DNA of 64,000 nucleotides from Phoronis australis (Eukaryota > Phoronida > Phoronidae), in the NCBI GenBank assembly GCA_002633005.1, contig NMRA01000179.1, positions 581,247 through 645,246 on the forward strand. Reading direction: 5' to 3'. Each line of letters begins with the position of its first letter. Positions within the stretch are counted from its first letter, which is position 1. Below, one piece after another: positions 45,370 to 57,919 of this stretch. The position numbers were made by a program, and so were the translations under genes. Below the pieces are notes generated by a model. That model saw only the letters and a list, made by a program, of their open reading frames with translations. It ran no database searches and was not told where the DNA came from.

Positions 45370-48100
45370 TGGCACGTTTATTATTCATGTGTGGCGCCTT
45401 GTGGACTTCGGAACTTCTAGGCAGCATGGTATCAAGCAATTGACTGTGACTGTGCAACTTTCACGTATTTATTTTGTGAACAGAAAAACTATTGGTGTAT
45501 CAACTCCGGGAAGATTTCCTAAAGTGCGGATACCAAGTACGTGTATGTAACTATCTATTTCCATCGCATGACCTGTCTCCAACGGCTTTCTGACTGGTGT
45601 TTTCTTTGTTTTTAATACGTTTGAACAATTCTTGCCGAAACGAGTAGGCCTGCATAAGAGCATCTGCCATTGGATAATTTTTAAACACACCAACATTCCT
45701 CTTGAAAATGTTCATATTTGTGTTCAGCTGTAGCTAGATCCATTGTACAATATAGTCCCCAGGTCGTACCCTTCTGGAATGCTGGGCCCTCTGCGGGAGC
45801 AACCCAATTTCAAAACTATTATACAGTACAATGTACTAGACTAACCTTTTTACCAGCAAATGTTCTTGTATCGCCTCTTCTCCAAAGATACTATATCCCT
45901 ATAAATCTTTTTCTTCTCCTCGAAACGCATTGAGAGCATACATCGCTTTTGTTTTCCCCTTGCGAATTAAGCGATACACATTTGTAGTAACACACGTGTT
46001 TATAATTTGTGTTTGGTCTAAATTTACGCATGGGTATAAATGTTCCGTATGCAAAGGGGGATTGGGTTGGAGACAAAAATTTCGAAGAAGTCAATTTTCC
46101 CAACCCTGCGTCGTGGCGTGTAAGTCCCAAACGTCACATGTTACATGTACATGTAGCTGATAAACATGGGTGCTCGCAATATGCAGGTGAACTCGCTCAG
46201 ACATCGCTCTAATTTCGGATGTCTTCGGTTCCAGCGTGGAAAATCGATGTTGCTACCCCGAGCGTTGTGCCGAGCCAAAAGTCTCTCCCTCTAACGTCAT
46301 GTCTTGGCCTTCTGTTCTTGATGGCGTGTGTGTGTTTTGCCCCAGGCTTTCAAAGTCAACGTTTGTGATTTATTTCCCGTTGGTTGCAAAAACTCTGGCT
46401 TTTTGCTAAGTGAATATCGGTGTCAGTCGTCGGCCCATAGGCAGCGCTTTTTAAGTTCCCTGTTTACCACTAGATTTTGTGTTTGTTTGTGCTTTAATTA
46501 CCTGTTTTGTAATTTCTTCTAACACTTAGCATAACATGTCAGTCATAATGAGCATACATGCCAGCACCAACACAATGATAGCGTACATGTCGACCTTCAT
46601 CAACGTCAGCACCATCATAAACTGCAGTAGACTTGCATCACGAGATCCTAATTGACGGGAGAGAAAATTCAGTGTTCGAAATTGATACGAACTTCATTTC
46701 CCGCGGGCGAAGCCGGGTACCAGATATAGTAATGCATAAATAGCGCTCAAGTGCAGATTATATCCCATAATTCAACGTTCCAAACTCTTCGACCAATCAT
46801 GTCTTTGTCCGTCAATTTGCTCGGTTATGTTACTAAGTCTTCGAAAATATTCGCCAAACACTCGTCTTCACTCGTGTGATTTTGACTTGGTCGTACGTGA
46901 TCTCGCTTTTGTTGCTATAAACTTAATCTACAGAACTCCAGATCGTATATTTTAAGTATATCTTACAAATCACCACAACTCGGTTTGGTGCCAACTAAAA
47001 CAAGAGGGTTAAGGAATAGAAACGCGTGATTGTATCTTTAAAGTTTCTGGACTATTAAGACAGGTAAACTGTAAATTTCGTACTATAAAAACCAAAACGA
47101 ATTGTGATCTTTAATCGTGGTACAAAATATCCTCAAAGCCGTGTGCCCTGCATAATCCAGCAATAATCAGGAATCAGATTTTTACTGGGACCCTTATTGT
47201 ATTTCCACGGTTGTCGTAAGGTGGTGCACGGACTAAGATCAAAGGTCATGATTAGTTTTCATGTATAAAATACAACAAAAGGTTTAATTTGATTTTTTCA
47301 CCGTATTCGTCAAATCTAAAAACTGTGGATGTATTTGGGGTTTCGTTTACTTCCAAAGATTCTGGCGTGGCTGGAAAATAAAGTCACACTCCTTTGCCTT
47401 TCCTGTGTTTTGCCGGTTCTCGAATCAAAAACAGACGATTTTCAATTTGACGTTAAGGGTTATTAGAATGTTACAGATTACAAAAAATATCAACGAAACT
47501 TGTTCCTCAACATTCCGCAGTTAAGGTAGACCTACGTGTATATTCTGATTATTTTCAACAAATTCCCGTCTTAAGTGTACTCCGTAACAGGCTAACGTTT
47601 GGTCTTAGCTGTGACTACATGTAATTGCGATCTTCAATTTGGTCTTATAAACTTTCACCTCTGTCGTCGTTTTAAAATACCCATAGGCTGACAGACAATA
47701 CTGAAGAGGGGTACACATGCAAATGTGCTGTGTCAAATTTCTCTCCCCCCACCAGCGATTCCAATAGTCGGTGGGCCAGATCTCATAGCGTTCATCCTTG
47801 TGAGTACTTTCGGGGGGCAACCTAGTTTTTTCTGTGTGGCTAGATAATATACCTATAAACCAAATTCCAAAAAGTTCCCACGTCTACGCTTGCACATTTT
47901 TTTTTAAAAAAAGGTGTTTTTGTTGCACAAAATTTGATGCACATTCCTGCCACTTGATGGCGTTTTTCTATTGAATTGACCAATCAGAGAGCCAGATTGT
48001 ATTGTTGTGCTTAGTTACTTCAATGTGGCTGCTCCCATGGAGTGTGATGCCTGTATAATTCAAGGTTTATCAAACAGCACAAAATTGTGATGTCAGAGCC
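45370..48100. other. No supported gene; several anonymous frames
   Basis: 46219-46368 (plus) is a 49-codon ORF (MSSVPAWKIDVATP...) with a hydrophobic segment LTSCLGLLFLMACVCFAPGF near its C-terminus. A good acceptor (TTCGGTTCCAG) lies inside it, so it might be a membrane exon instead. 47605-47820 (minus) is a frame with WPTDYWNRWWGERN that I cannot assign. Confidence 0.35.
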
Positions 48101-48359
48101 TAAAGAAGCTTAGGAAAGCTTCCTGACGATAGCGGATTGACTGTGGAATTCTGTAGATCAGTAGATCAAAAAGAAGAAGAGGTGTCACAAACGTTTGTGC
48201 AGAAAACAGCTGCATGTCCTGGTAGCCTACACAGTATACTGCTGAGTGCTGTAGACTAGAAGACCAGGGGTCAGACCAAAAAACTGAAAGGACATAGAAC
48301 GGCATAGCAACTTTTCAAAGCACCAACAGTAGTACTAAAGCTGAAGTTGCTGAAAGTGA

Positions 48360-49197
48360 TACAGATGTTATCCAAGATTTCCCAAGAAAATCAATTATAC
48401 TTCCAAAATCTGAAACACCCAATTAACCTGAACAAGATAGGAACATTCTGAAACATGAGTGCATCATTTGTTAGCAGGAAAAGTACATTATGGGCTACAT
48501 TTCAAGAAAGAGAAAGAAGTATNTAAAAAATAGAAAGACAACGATTGTGAAGAGTGACGAATTCACAGTTTTCAGAGATGTTTTTCTACAGTTTTGTTTG
48601 GAGTTCATTGAAACGAAGCTTCTAACACAAGGAGATGTCATTTGCCTTTCAAAACTAAAGCAAGACTGCTGTTCTTCAGAAAGCTGGTGTGCATGAGGTT
48701 ATTTGGACAGGCAATCTTAAGAAATATTGTTGAAGCTATTCACTGTTGTAGTTTGTGCCCGACTAAGAGATAAGAAAGTGAATTGAGGCTAGTGTTCAAT
48801 TATTCACTTGCTCAGGCTGACTCTAATTAACACAGACCATTATAACATATTTTGAATCAAACATTTGCCCAAATAGTGCCCGCCTCCAAACAAGGACTTA
48901 GTGGTTGACCCTTCATTGCCTGCGGGCTAATCACCAGTGTGCAGTGTTGTACCCTCTCTAATCGACCATAGTTGGCCCCTTGGCGGTGGAGCTTTGCAGT
49001 TAATATGTATGGCAATGACCGCATCTCCATTGACAGAACGCTGCAAGTGCAAAAAGAACATGTGTGCTGGGAAACTGAGTTTGCGCTGCAATGCTGGGTC
49101 AAACTGTACAGAAATGTGCAGCTGTAACAACTGTAGTAACATCAGCAACACTGACTGCATAACATTGGATAGTTCTTTGACAAGTAACCCTAAGTAG
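48360..49197 (+). pseudogene. Fossil of transposon-associated CXC (TSO1-like) cysteine-rich protein
   Basis: The last part (frame of 48937-49197) reads PLTERCKCKKNMCAG...SLRC, NCTEMCSC and CNNCSN. This is the CxCK..C....C.C...L.CT..C.C..C.N pattern found at the C-terminus of a protein family that is repetitive in many invertebrate genomes, there preceded by P.LPSP..GW and P.AP. Traces of that lead-in (VVDPSLPAG, HSWPLGGG) are present across a stop and a frameshift. Further upstream DVIQDFPRKSI, CIIC and a Lys-rich frame (48490-48696) are compatible with the same element but too degraded to prove. Confidence 0.5.
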
Positions 49198-49665
49198 ACC
49201 TCCAACCTTACCCCGTTATTTCCTTTTTTGTATTAAAAAGTTAATTTTATTTGTTAAACCCCACTCATTCCATACAATTTTCATCATTTTTGGCCCGACG
49301 TTATAATGTATATGTTTAAGTTTCGCTTTGGAAATATACATGTATTTGCTTCCAAGTCGGACTTTCGTCTTTTCTAATGGAATTTTAATGAACCAAACCT
49401 GGTTTTCAATAGCTTAAAACATGCAGGAGTATGCATTGAAGATTTATTTTCTTTCCTCCACTGTGACCATTTACCCTTAACTTCACTGCACGCCATTTAT
49501 TTGAAAAAAGGCTCGCTAAAGCTCCTTGCTACTTTTTTAAACTTGGACTAGGAAACTTGTTTCCAGGCAACACACTTTTTAACCAATGGTATCAATGTAA
49601 CCTTGCCAGTCAGAACGATTCTATATTTTCACTTTATCCTGTTTTCTCGGATTGTTGTGAACACG

Positions 49666-49740
49666 CCTCGAGCCCCACACCCCACGACCCCCTCGACCCA
49701 CGAACCCCTCGACCCAAAGCACCCAACGACCCACGACCTG
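49666..49740 (-). repeat. Minisatellite (CCCTCGACCCACGAC)n, inverse copy
   Basis: C-rich complement of the GTCGTGGGTCGAGGG arrays at 6157 and 50624, with about five degenerate units. Confidence 0.75.
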
Positions 49741-49770
49741 TGGCACTGGATGTGTCTTAGCGTTTTTAAC

Positions 49771-50001
49771 CAGAGGCGGATCTACACGGTTCGGGGGTTC
49801 ACCCCTCCTTCGGGGCAGGATCGAAAGTAAAAATCGAAAAAAAATTCGCCAGAAAAACGAAATAAGTTACTAAAAATCACAAAAAAAATCTTACACGGGA
49901 GGAGAGAAACCGTCTCCCGACCTTCCTTCCCCACAGTGCTACGCGCCTCGGATTCGTTCGAATCCTAAACCCCCTTTGCTGAAAACGTAGATCTGCCACT
50001 G
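49771..50001. mobile_element. GGCGGATCTAC-ended element
   Basis: The left end is CCAGAGGCGGATCTACACGG and the right end is the complement of CAGTGGCAGATCTACG. It contains GGGGTTCACCCC and GGATTCGTTCGAATCC palindromes. It belongs to the same general class as the elements at 43087 and 45212, with no coding capacity. Confidence 0.6.
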
Positions 50002-50623
50002 TTTACACATGTCATAATCATATTACGTTGCTCAATAAATTTCCCATCAGACAAAAGTACATGCGAGTCTGTACTGGCTCAAGTCTGGGGGTTAAAAACG
50101 GAAAGTGGCGTGAGAATGTTATCTGTTGCGAGTGCGATATCGTTGCCACGAAAACAGTTCCACGAGCTGTTAACAATGGCCCTGTTCAGTCTAACTTCGG
50201 GAGAGAGTATGATAATTTCGCATTTTAGTTGCTTTCTGTTGTATTCTTATATACAGTATATTCCATATAAGGTTAAAATACCTTTTTGTTAACAGTTTGT
50301 TTTTATAACTGTATTTACTGAAGAAATTATAAATTCGTCAGCTCCTTGTACTCTCCCAAAAAGCTTGATTCAGCCATTCACTGAAGAGCAGACGAGACGA
50401 TTACACTCTGCCTGAAACGAAATTTGTAACGTTGGTAGGTCGTTGATTTGATTTTGTCGCTTCATTTTATTACTTTGCTGATATTTGGCTTTCAAACTTG
50501 CCGATTCGCCTCCTTTAATTGCAAAAAAACAGGGAAACGCCATCCGAGTTCACGGCCCAACTCGTTAGTGCTGCAAGTCAGCGCTTTTCCTAAGTTCAGA
50601 GAGAGAGTTCAGGCTTTGTAGAC

Positions 50624-50743
50624 TGGGTCGACGGATTTGGAGTCGTTGGTCGCAGGGGCCGTGAGTCGAGGGAGTCGGGGGTCGAGGGGTACGTTGGTCG
50701 AGGGGTCGTGTGTTGTGGGGGCCGAGGGGTTTTAGAACAACTC
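50624..50743 (+). repeat. G-rich minisatellite, (GTCGAGGG)n
   Basis: Degenerate GAGTCGAGGGAGTCGGGGG and GTCGAGGGGTCGTGTGTTG units end in GGTTTTAGAACAAC, the same right flank as at 6157-6250. Four or more G runs are present. Confidence 0.75.
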
Positions 50744-50749
50744 TGCTTT

Positions 50750-53700
50750 CACTACACTAAAATTCAGATACATGTAGAAGTTTGACCTTGTCATCAAAGT
50801 AAAAGTCTGCAAGTTGTTGTCAAATGCGCGTGCTATCATAGATTGTAGTACATGGACCGCCAACTCCGTATATTTTCAATAGACGAAATCTGTGTTCTTA
50901 CGCAACAGTCGTGACTTCACTATTCACTAGCGACACCTGGCAAAATTAGCAAGTTTTACTTCCAGCAAGTACGTACGTCGTCTGGTAACCAAGATCATTT
51001 CGTCGAGATTTGGATTGACGATTTTGCCCAACTTACATATCCCGTGTTTAAATAAATCGTACTCTTGTTTAACGTTGACTTTTTAAATAAAGCTCATATT
51101 AATAACCCAGAAATAACGACCAGGACTGCTCAAAAACCAATCTCGGACTTCAACAGCAGTTTACTTGGCGTTTCATTTTAAGCTCGAATGCACGCCGGTG
51201 CCGCTCAAACTTTCTGGACTCTACTGTTGGAAGAACTTGAACATCGTTTCAATGCCGATTTTTTTCGTTGTATTAGACAGTAAATACTGGGATGCGATAT
51301 TTTCAATACACAATACACTAATCGGAAACTGAAATTGGTCATTTAGGAGAGTGGCGCCTCCTCTATGGTACTAAGCAAGGAAACGTCGGAGTTGTGAATC
51401 TGTTGTCTATAATCTATGGTGCCATGAAACTTCTGTAATGTATAAGTTCTGTTTATTGTAAATATAGATCATTTGACACAAAATACTGTAATCCTACGAT
51501 AACCTATAATTGTCATTTTGTTCATCGTCGCTGCCCGGTCACATGTAGGTTAATGTCTAATTTAGTTACGCTCACTTAACTTATGACTTCCAATGGAAAC
51601 GTTAGCGCAGGACGCAGTCAATGCACGTTCCTGGAAACTGAAAGCTTGGTACAAAATTAAGCCAGCGGGAAACCAACATGATAACAACCTTCTTTTTCTG
51701 TCACTGGTTAGTTGACATGTCGTGCGTAAAGTTATATATGTATTACCTGCGACAAACATAAAATTTCACTCGCCGTTTATCTGTCTCAATAATAGGCAAG
51801 TTGTTGTGTTTTGGGAATTATTGATACAAAATTTGGAAATCTGTGGAAAAATACAGAAACAGATTTGGTATGACCTTGTTCACAGTTGAAAGCTTACAAA
51901 CCCTTTCTTTATTTAGAGTTGAGTTGGATCGAGTTGACTCTTACCTAATCTTAAGAAAATGTGTGATTTCAGTTCTAGCTGTGCTGAAAAATTCAGCCAA
52001 TCGGCGAGTGGCAAACAGAACTAGTTCTTAGTTCGATTTAAGACGTATTTTCAATACAGTGAACAAGATATGCGATGAAGACAATTGCCTATACAAATAG
52101 CCTTAAAATTTAATTAACGTGATAATCTAAGTATTTCAATTTACTCCAAACAATGATTAGCCCGCCAATTACATGTACGTTGCAAAAGCTGATATCACGA
52201 TGTTGTGATGTATATGATAACGTCACACGGAAATAAACGAACTTCGTATCGATAAAGCGTGCTGATCGGTTTAACCATTTGAGGCTTGGTGAGAAGAAAT
52301 TCATTCACTGGTCAAAATTCTGACATATTGTTACGGAAATCTCCGAAATACCACGTTTGATATTAAGATATTTCGACTCTGAAATCTGATGTAGGAAATA
52401 CAAAAAATCAAAATGAGCGGTATCCATGCATCAATATAGCTTTTGTTCATTGAAAATTTGATGTCCGTGTATTCGAATTCAATAGCAGGATAATTCCAAT
52501 GGTGCTTTCAATAAAACAGAATCGACAATAAGTACACGATCACCTTATATTTCAATCAATAAGGAAAACAATATCTTTATTTGCTTTCAACTCACAATGT
52601 TAGCAACCATAACGCCTATGACAAGAATTACATGTAAAATCTACGTTTGCATCTTGCTTAATTTCTGATAAAAGTAATCAAGTCTGTCACGTTAAAGAAG
52701 TAAGAAGCAAAATCTTCAAGAACTTGTATTTAAGTATTAAGAGATACAGAAGTGTTTGAAGTTTTTTTGTGTCGTTCTTTGTCAGCGGTGAACGTCATCT
52801 ACGGCCAAGTAGCGCTCACAAGGGATAGCTCCTCACCAAGCCTCAAATGGCTGATTCAATCGGCGCCTTAAGGCTTAGGAACTAGGCTGCCAGGGTTGCA
52901 AACAAGATTGCGCGTATCTCCTCGTAGTGTTTAGCAATGTTTATGAATATTGTATAATTTTGAAACACTTTGCTAAATACAAGTACACTTATGGATTTTA
53001 AAGATACGAAAGTGTTACGATGGTTGTGTTACTATTGTGACTCTTATTGTTAAACTCATTGGGGTTTAGGTGACTTTAGTTGACAGGGCCGTTACAAAAG
53101 GCATACTAAGAAATATATAGTATGAGGAAAAATATATTCAAAAGAGAATTTGCAAAATTACTGGACGTTTTTGCTCAAAAGTCACTTATAAGTACAAACG
53201 AAGTATATAGTTGCTGTATCAGATCAGCACTTGTTTGTGTACGTATAGGTGTACATGTGTGCCCTATTTTGTGATGATCCTCAAGTTTGCTTACATTTCC
53301 TTCTGTGAATACCACCTAGGGGTGTGCCTCTCGGTGACATCACACGAGAGCAGGACAACGGGGGTGGCGGAAGAGAACAAAGGGAGAACTGTTTATCAAC
53401 AAGATTATAATGCTGTGTTGTCAAACGTTTTCCAAACAGCTGTTACACTGCCCTTGATAGGAATCCAATCATGATATTGTACGCACCTTGAGCAAATTTT
53501 AGACTTACGATTAGAAGGAAATTCGGTAAGAAGTCATATCGGTTAAGGACAGTTGTCACAGATGATTCCAAGAATACTATCTATTGTCAAATAACGTAGA
53601 AAATATATCTGAAACTAAATAAGGCGATCCAGAACCTCCCAAGGATACTATTGTTTCGTGAAATGAAGAATATAAATCGGTAAATAAAACAACAAGAATG

Positions 53701-56690
53701 GATCAACTGAAATTTGAAATTTTCGGAGGTAACAACTTCCTTTATCAACAAAAACAGAAATAAAGTAAAATCAAACACAAAATGACAAGAACGTCATTAA
53801 GAATGAATTATTGATTAAGATGGAGCTATCTGGAGGAAACTCCTACACGTCGCTGATACTGTCGTGGTATGTTTGATGTGTGCTTGTCTAAAGGATTAAG
53901 TAATGATCTGGCAACAAATATTTCTACCATTTTGGAGAGGTCATGAACCGTAGCAAGCTACCATTCTTTGTGAGTGAAACTCATTTTTATCGAAATATGG
54001 AGAAGTTAGTGACATGCGTTTCTATTACTTTCCTCTGCTATACGAAATGCCGTTGTAAGGACAAACGTTATTTAGAACTATCCAAATTTGGATGACTGCG
54101 GAACGTCATATTATCAATGATATTGGTTTGATAAAACACTAGAAAACATTTTTCATGTATGGTCTATACACTCTTCGCCAAAACGCGTTTAGAATTGAGT
54201 TTTTAAAATGTTCCACTTTTGCTTGAGGAGTATCAAAAGTATGAGTGATTTTCATAAATTATCAAAAGTTGAACAAATATGAATGAAATAAACCGAAAAC
54301 GAAATAGTTTTTTTGAAAACTGACGCAGGGTTTTTGAATTTTCGAACATGACTATCAGTATCTAGTGAATATTGATGGCGTTATTCTGATATGAATGTAC
54401 TTTTTGCCCACTTCCATAGGACATAAGTTTCCACGATGGACATTTTCTCTGCCTTTTAGGGGAATCACTTCTCATTGTATTTGTGTTTTGAGACGAAGAT
54501 TTTAAACAACCGTGTGTTTCAGAGTTATGATGCACACCGTCAACTCATTTCCCGTGACTAGCTATGATCCTTGCTCAAGGGAAATTATTTATAGAGCAGT
54601 TAACGTCATTTTTGCTTCAAGTTAAATGTCCAGAATGGTGATCGACACGGTTGTGTAAGGGTAAGCTGACTGCGCGGCCCGACGAGCTAGTAAGTAGATT
54701 TGCAGTTTTCCGGCTAATTCACCTTAATAATCAAGGGTACACATTTTTTTGTTCATTAGTATAGCCTTTTCGTTAGTTTAGAACTGAAAAAATTGCAAGT
54801 CTAAAATCACACAACACGCAGCAATGTTCTCCTGTCTGCATTTCACCGAAGAGACCCCAAACTCCCGCGACTGACCTTAGTAAATTGGACCACCGAACTT
54901 TGTACGTTGCGGTACGTTCAGATACCTGAAATTCCGTAACAGCGAAATATAATAACACGTTTTTTCAATATTTCGATGTATTTATAAGAGTTTTACATTG
55001 AATTTTGGTGATTTATTCGTGCAAAACGATGAATTCAAGCGATAAGCTGACACCAGTAAGCGTGGTGTGAACTGCTGAACAGACTGCATTTGAACCTCTG
55101 ACGTCATTGGTTAATTTCAACACCTACAGTACGTCTGCCGTTAGGTTTCAGGTAAAAGAGCTGTATTTGCTGTCGTCAATTGGAACTACTCGATCTAAAC
55201 TGATACAAAATACAATTGATACAAAATGTTTTTTGGGTATCATTCTCCCTAAATGAACGTAACCTGTTCTCCGGGACAGATGGAGTTTCTTGCTGTGCTT
55301 TCGCGAGGTACGGACTATAGTACTGTTCTAAGCGCTGGACAAAGCAAACCTCCTGTGTCCGCCACTACATGTAACCAGTCAACCGTTTCTCAAGAAGGGT
55401 GCGGGACGCTCCCGAGAGCTAGGAGAGTTTAAGTGAGTACACAACGAAATCTTAAAGTCTGACAACGGATTATCACTTTTTTCGTTTAGCAGCAATGGAT
55501 GCTGATCATGTCGTTATCTGTGCAATTTATTTATTAATTTAACTGTAATCATTGGCAAGTACAGGCATACAATTAAACTTTAAAGTTAAACTACTAACAA
55601 ATAAATTATTTAACATGCAACAGAATACATACAATACAAATTCACGTTCATATACACCCACTTCGTAGAGTACACAACAAAATCTGTGGCAAATCTAGAG
55701 ATGGAAACAAAGACGCTTAAACCTAAGCTAACAGAAATTCTGTTTCCAGTGCGAGTCTCGAGAAAATTGTATTTTCTGTAAAATTGAAATATAGAATATA
55801 TTGAGATCCACTGAGCTACAGCTTAAGAGGTACCTGCGTGATTTTCTGTATGAAAGCTGCAGTTTATAAACACAAGCACGATAATGAGTCTTCTTGATTC
55901 AGAGATCTATAACTATACACAGCTATTATACACACAAATAATATGGAGTACAATCGAAAAAGTTGTAGGTTATAGCTCTGTTTCCATTCTGGTGTAAACG
56001 GTATTCATCAAAACTTTTATACTAAAACTAAGAGATTCAGTTTATCACACACTATTAAATCGGGAAGTGATTATCGACATCTCTGCAATACTTGTTGTTG
56101 CTTGTTGATGTGGAAAACGTTGGCGAGGGAGCACCAATTAACACCCACGATGACGGAATCTGACAACATCCGGCGGAGTATGGCATTATGGGTACCATGA
56201 CTGAAACGGGAAATGCGTCAGTATATTACATGTATCTCTACAGGGCTAAAAATTACAACAGTTTTATACATCAACCTTACATGAAGTCTCATATTCAAGT
56301 TGTGTCATGAAATTAACATTTCATTTAAAGCGTTTGAGTTATAAAACATTACAAAACTTGCCAATACTCTATTAATTACTTATTTATTTTAGTGTATCAT
56401 GTGCACAATTAAACACGAGTTGTCTAATTACGGATATTTAAGGTGCGATTCGAACCAACGTTTACACTCGACAATGAAATTTTAAAAAAAAGTGTTATTG
56501 TCAAAATCTGTTACTAACACTTTTAGATCGAACCTCCGGAGTCCAAGTTTAAATAGATTCAAGTGATTCACCAGCTTCAATTAACCACGACAGGTAGTTA
56601 AATCAATAACAGCCAACAAGCACTGACAATGTCTCAAACTGTTGCTCTGTTAACACCAGCAAATAGTAATTCGATTTCCGACATTCACTG
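50750..56690. other. Mostly featureless AT-rich stretch
   Basis: Only one frame with a strong acceptor was noted, at 52786-52871 (plus). ORFs of 60-90 codons such as 51562-51759 (minus), 53211-53474 (plus) and 54773-54958 (minus) have no recognisable domain. Confidence 0.45.
52786..52871 (+). CDS. Weak 3'-terminal exon candidate
   Basis: A long pyrimidine tract and acceptor (GTCGTTCTTTGTCAG) open a phase-1 frame VNVIYGQVALTRDSSS...LKWLIQ that ends in TAA at 52869-52871. No clear polyadenylation signal lies close by. No family is recognised, and the frame could be chance. Confidence 0.15.
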
Positions 56691-56692
56691 GC

Positions 56693-57078
56693 AACAGCTT
56701 ATTATTTAAAATGACTTATTCTTATTAAAATGACATAAGCAAAAAATTGAATTTCGGACCTCAAAAGCGAGGTCCCCTATATTAATATAGGGGGCCTCGC
56801 TGAACGGAAGCCGGAGAGCGGGGCCCCCTATATTAATATAGGGGGCCCCGCTCTCCGGCCTCCTTTCGGCGGGGCCCCCTATATTAATATAGGGGGCCCC
56901 GCTCTCCGGCCTCCTTTGGGCGGGGCCCCCTATATTAATATAGGGGGCCCCGCTCTCCGGCCTCCCTTCAGCGAGGCCCCCTATATTAATATAGGGGACC
57001 TCGCTTTTGAGGTCCGAAATTCAATTTTTTGCTTATGTCATTTTAATAAGAATAAGTCATTTTAAATAATAAGCTGTT
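56693..57078. mobile_element. 386-bp palindromic foldback element with five-hairpin array
   Basis: The arms 56693-56804 and 56967-57078 are perfect inverted repeats (112 bp), beginning AACAGCTTATTATTTAAAAT. Between and including their inner ends lie five 34-bp hairpins starting at 56767, 56818, 56869, 56920 and 56971, exactly 51 bp apart, with 17-bp spacers. Each has the core CTATATTAATATAG. Outer stems are GCGAGGYCCC, inner ones GCGGGGCCCC. TGGC flanks both ends (56689-56692 and 57079-57082), a possible 4-bp target-site duplication. Spacer 1 is inverted relative to spacers 2-4. There is no coding capacity, so it would be a non-autonomous DNA element. Confidence 0.92.
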
Positions 57079-57809
57079 TGGCGTGTCTGCTTTTCCCAGT
57101 GAAAGTTTCATCTTCGATGAAATAGCTTTACTGTAATAACAGGAAATATAGGCATAAAAATGTCAGTATTATAAAAGCCTGGGCTGGGAGTCAGAGTTAT
57201 CTATCCCGCACCAGTTGCCCACGTACATTGTATATTCCACCATTACGATTACCACCAAATGATGTGCTTGTGTTCCTGCGTGGCAGTTTCTTTTCGAGAC
57301 CTAAACGAGGACTCAATTTTTTTGTATTTTCTTAACGAGGACCACTTAAAATTATTCACTAGCGGCAGCAAAAGGCCATCTGTGGGGTTAGCGGAAACCT
57401 TAATTGTTGCCATCTAAATTAACATTTGCTGCCTCGCATGATACTGCGTTCTATCATTGGTTCTATCGTGACTCACATATGACCGTTGCCTCACGGTGGT
57501 GTTGCGTACAAAGATTACCAGCATTTTGAACATATATGATAATTTGTATCTTTACCCACATGATCTTAGTTCATGCATGTATCAGTAGCACAATTTACGC
57601 AGCATCGTTAGAAAGGTTTGAAAATGAGGTATGTGATAGATATCTGCTACAGTTACGCATTTTGTACGCCATGATGCTATGTGATCAGCACGAGCCCAAT
57701 GGCCGGTTGCATAAAACAGTCCTAAATAGTGACACAACTAAGTTAGTACATCTACTGCGTATTTGTGGACTTTTGAAAACACTGATTGTTCTTTCTTGTG
57801 CTGTTTCAG

Positions 57810-57912
57810 TTTCATCACTAAGGAATATTTGGCTTTGGTACAAATGGAGAGTGAACTAGACACTGAATTCTCAGTATTATCGAAAATGTATAGGGATCTT
57901 TTCATGATGTAA
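57810..57912 (+). CDS. 3'-terminal exon candidate with polyA signal
   Basis: A strong acceptor (TTCTTTCTTGTGCTGTTTCAG) precedes a frame FITKEYLALVQMESELD...FSVLSKMYRDLF ending ATG ATG TAA at 57912. AATAAA follows at 58015-58020, about 100 bp after the stop. The peptide is helical and acidic, like a protein C-terminus, but I do not recognise it. Phase 2 at the acceptor does not match the donor-like GTATGT at 57628 upstream, so the preceding exon is unknown. A competing 107-codon ORF in another frame (57536-57859) is probably a shadow. Confidence 0.35.
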
Positions 57913-57919
57913 CGATCCT

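Noticed and set aside
47605-47820. Minus-strand ORF with WNRWWGERN
   Set aside because: Protein-like composition, but no acceptor with a pyrimidine tract and no family recognised.
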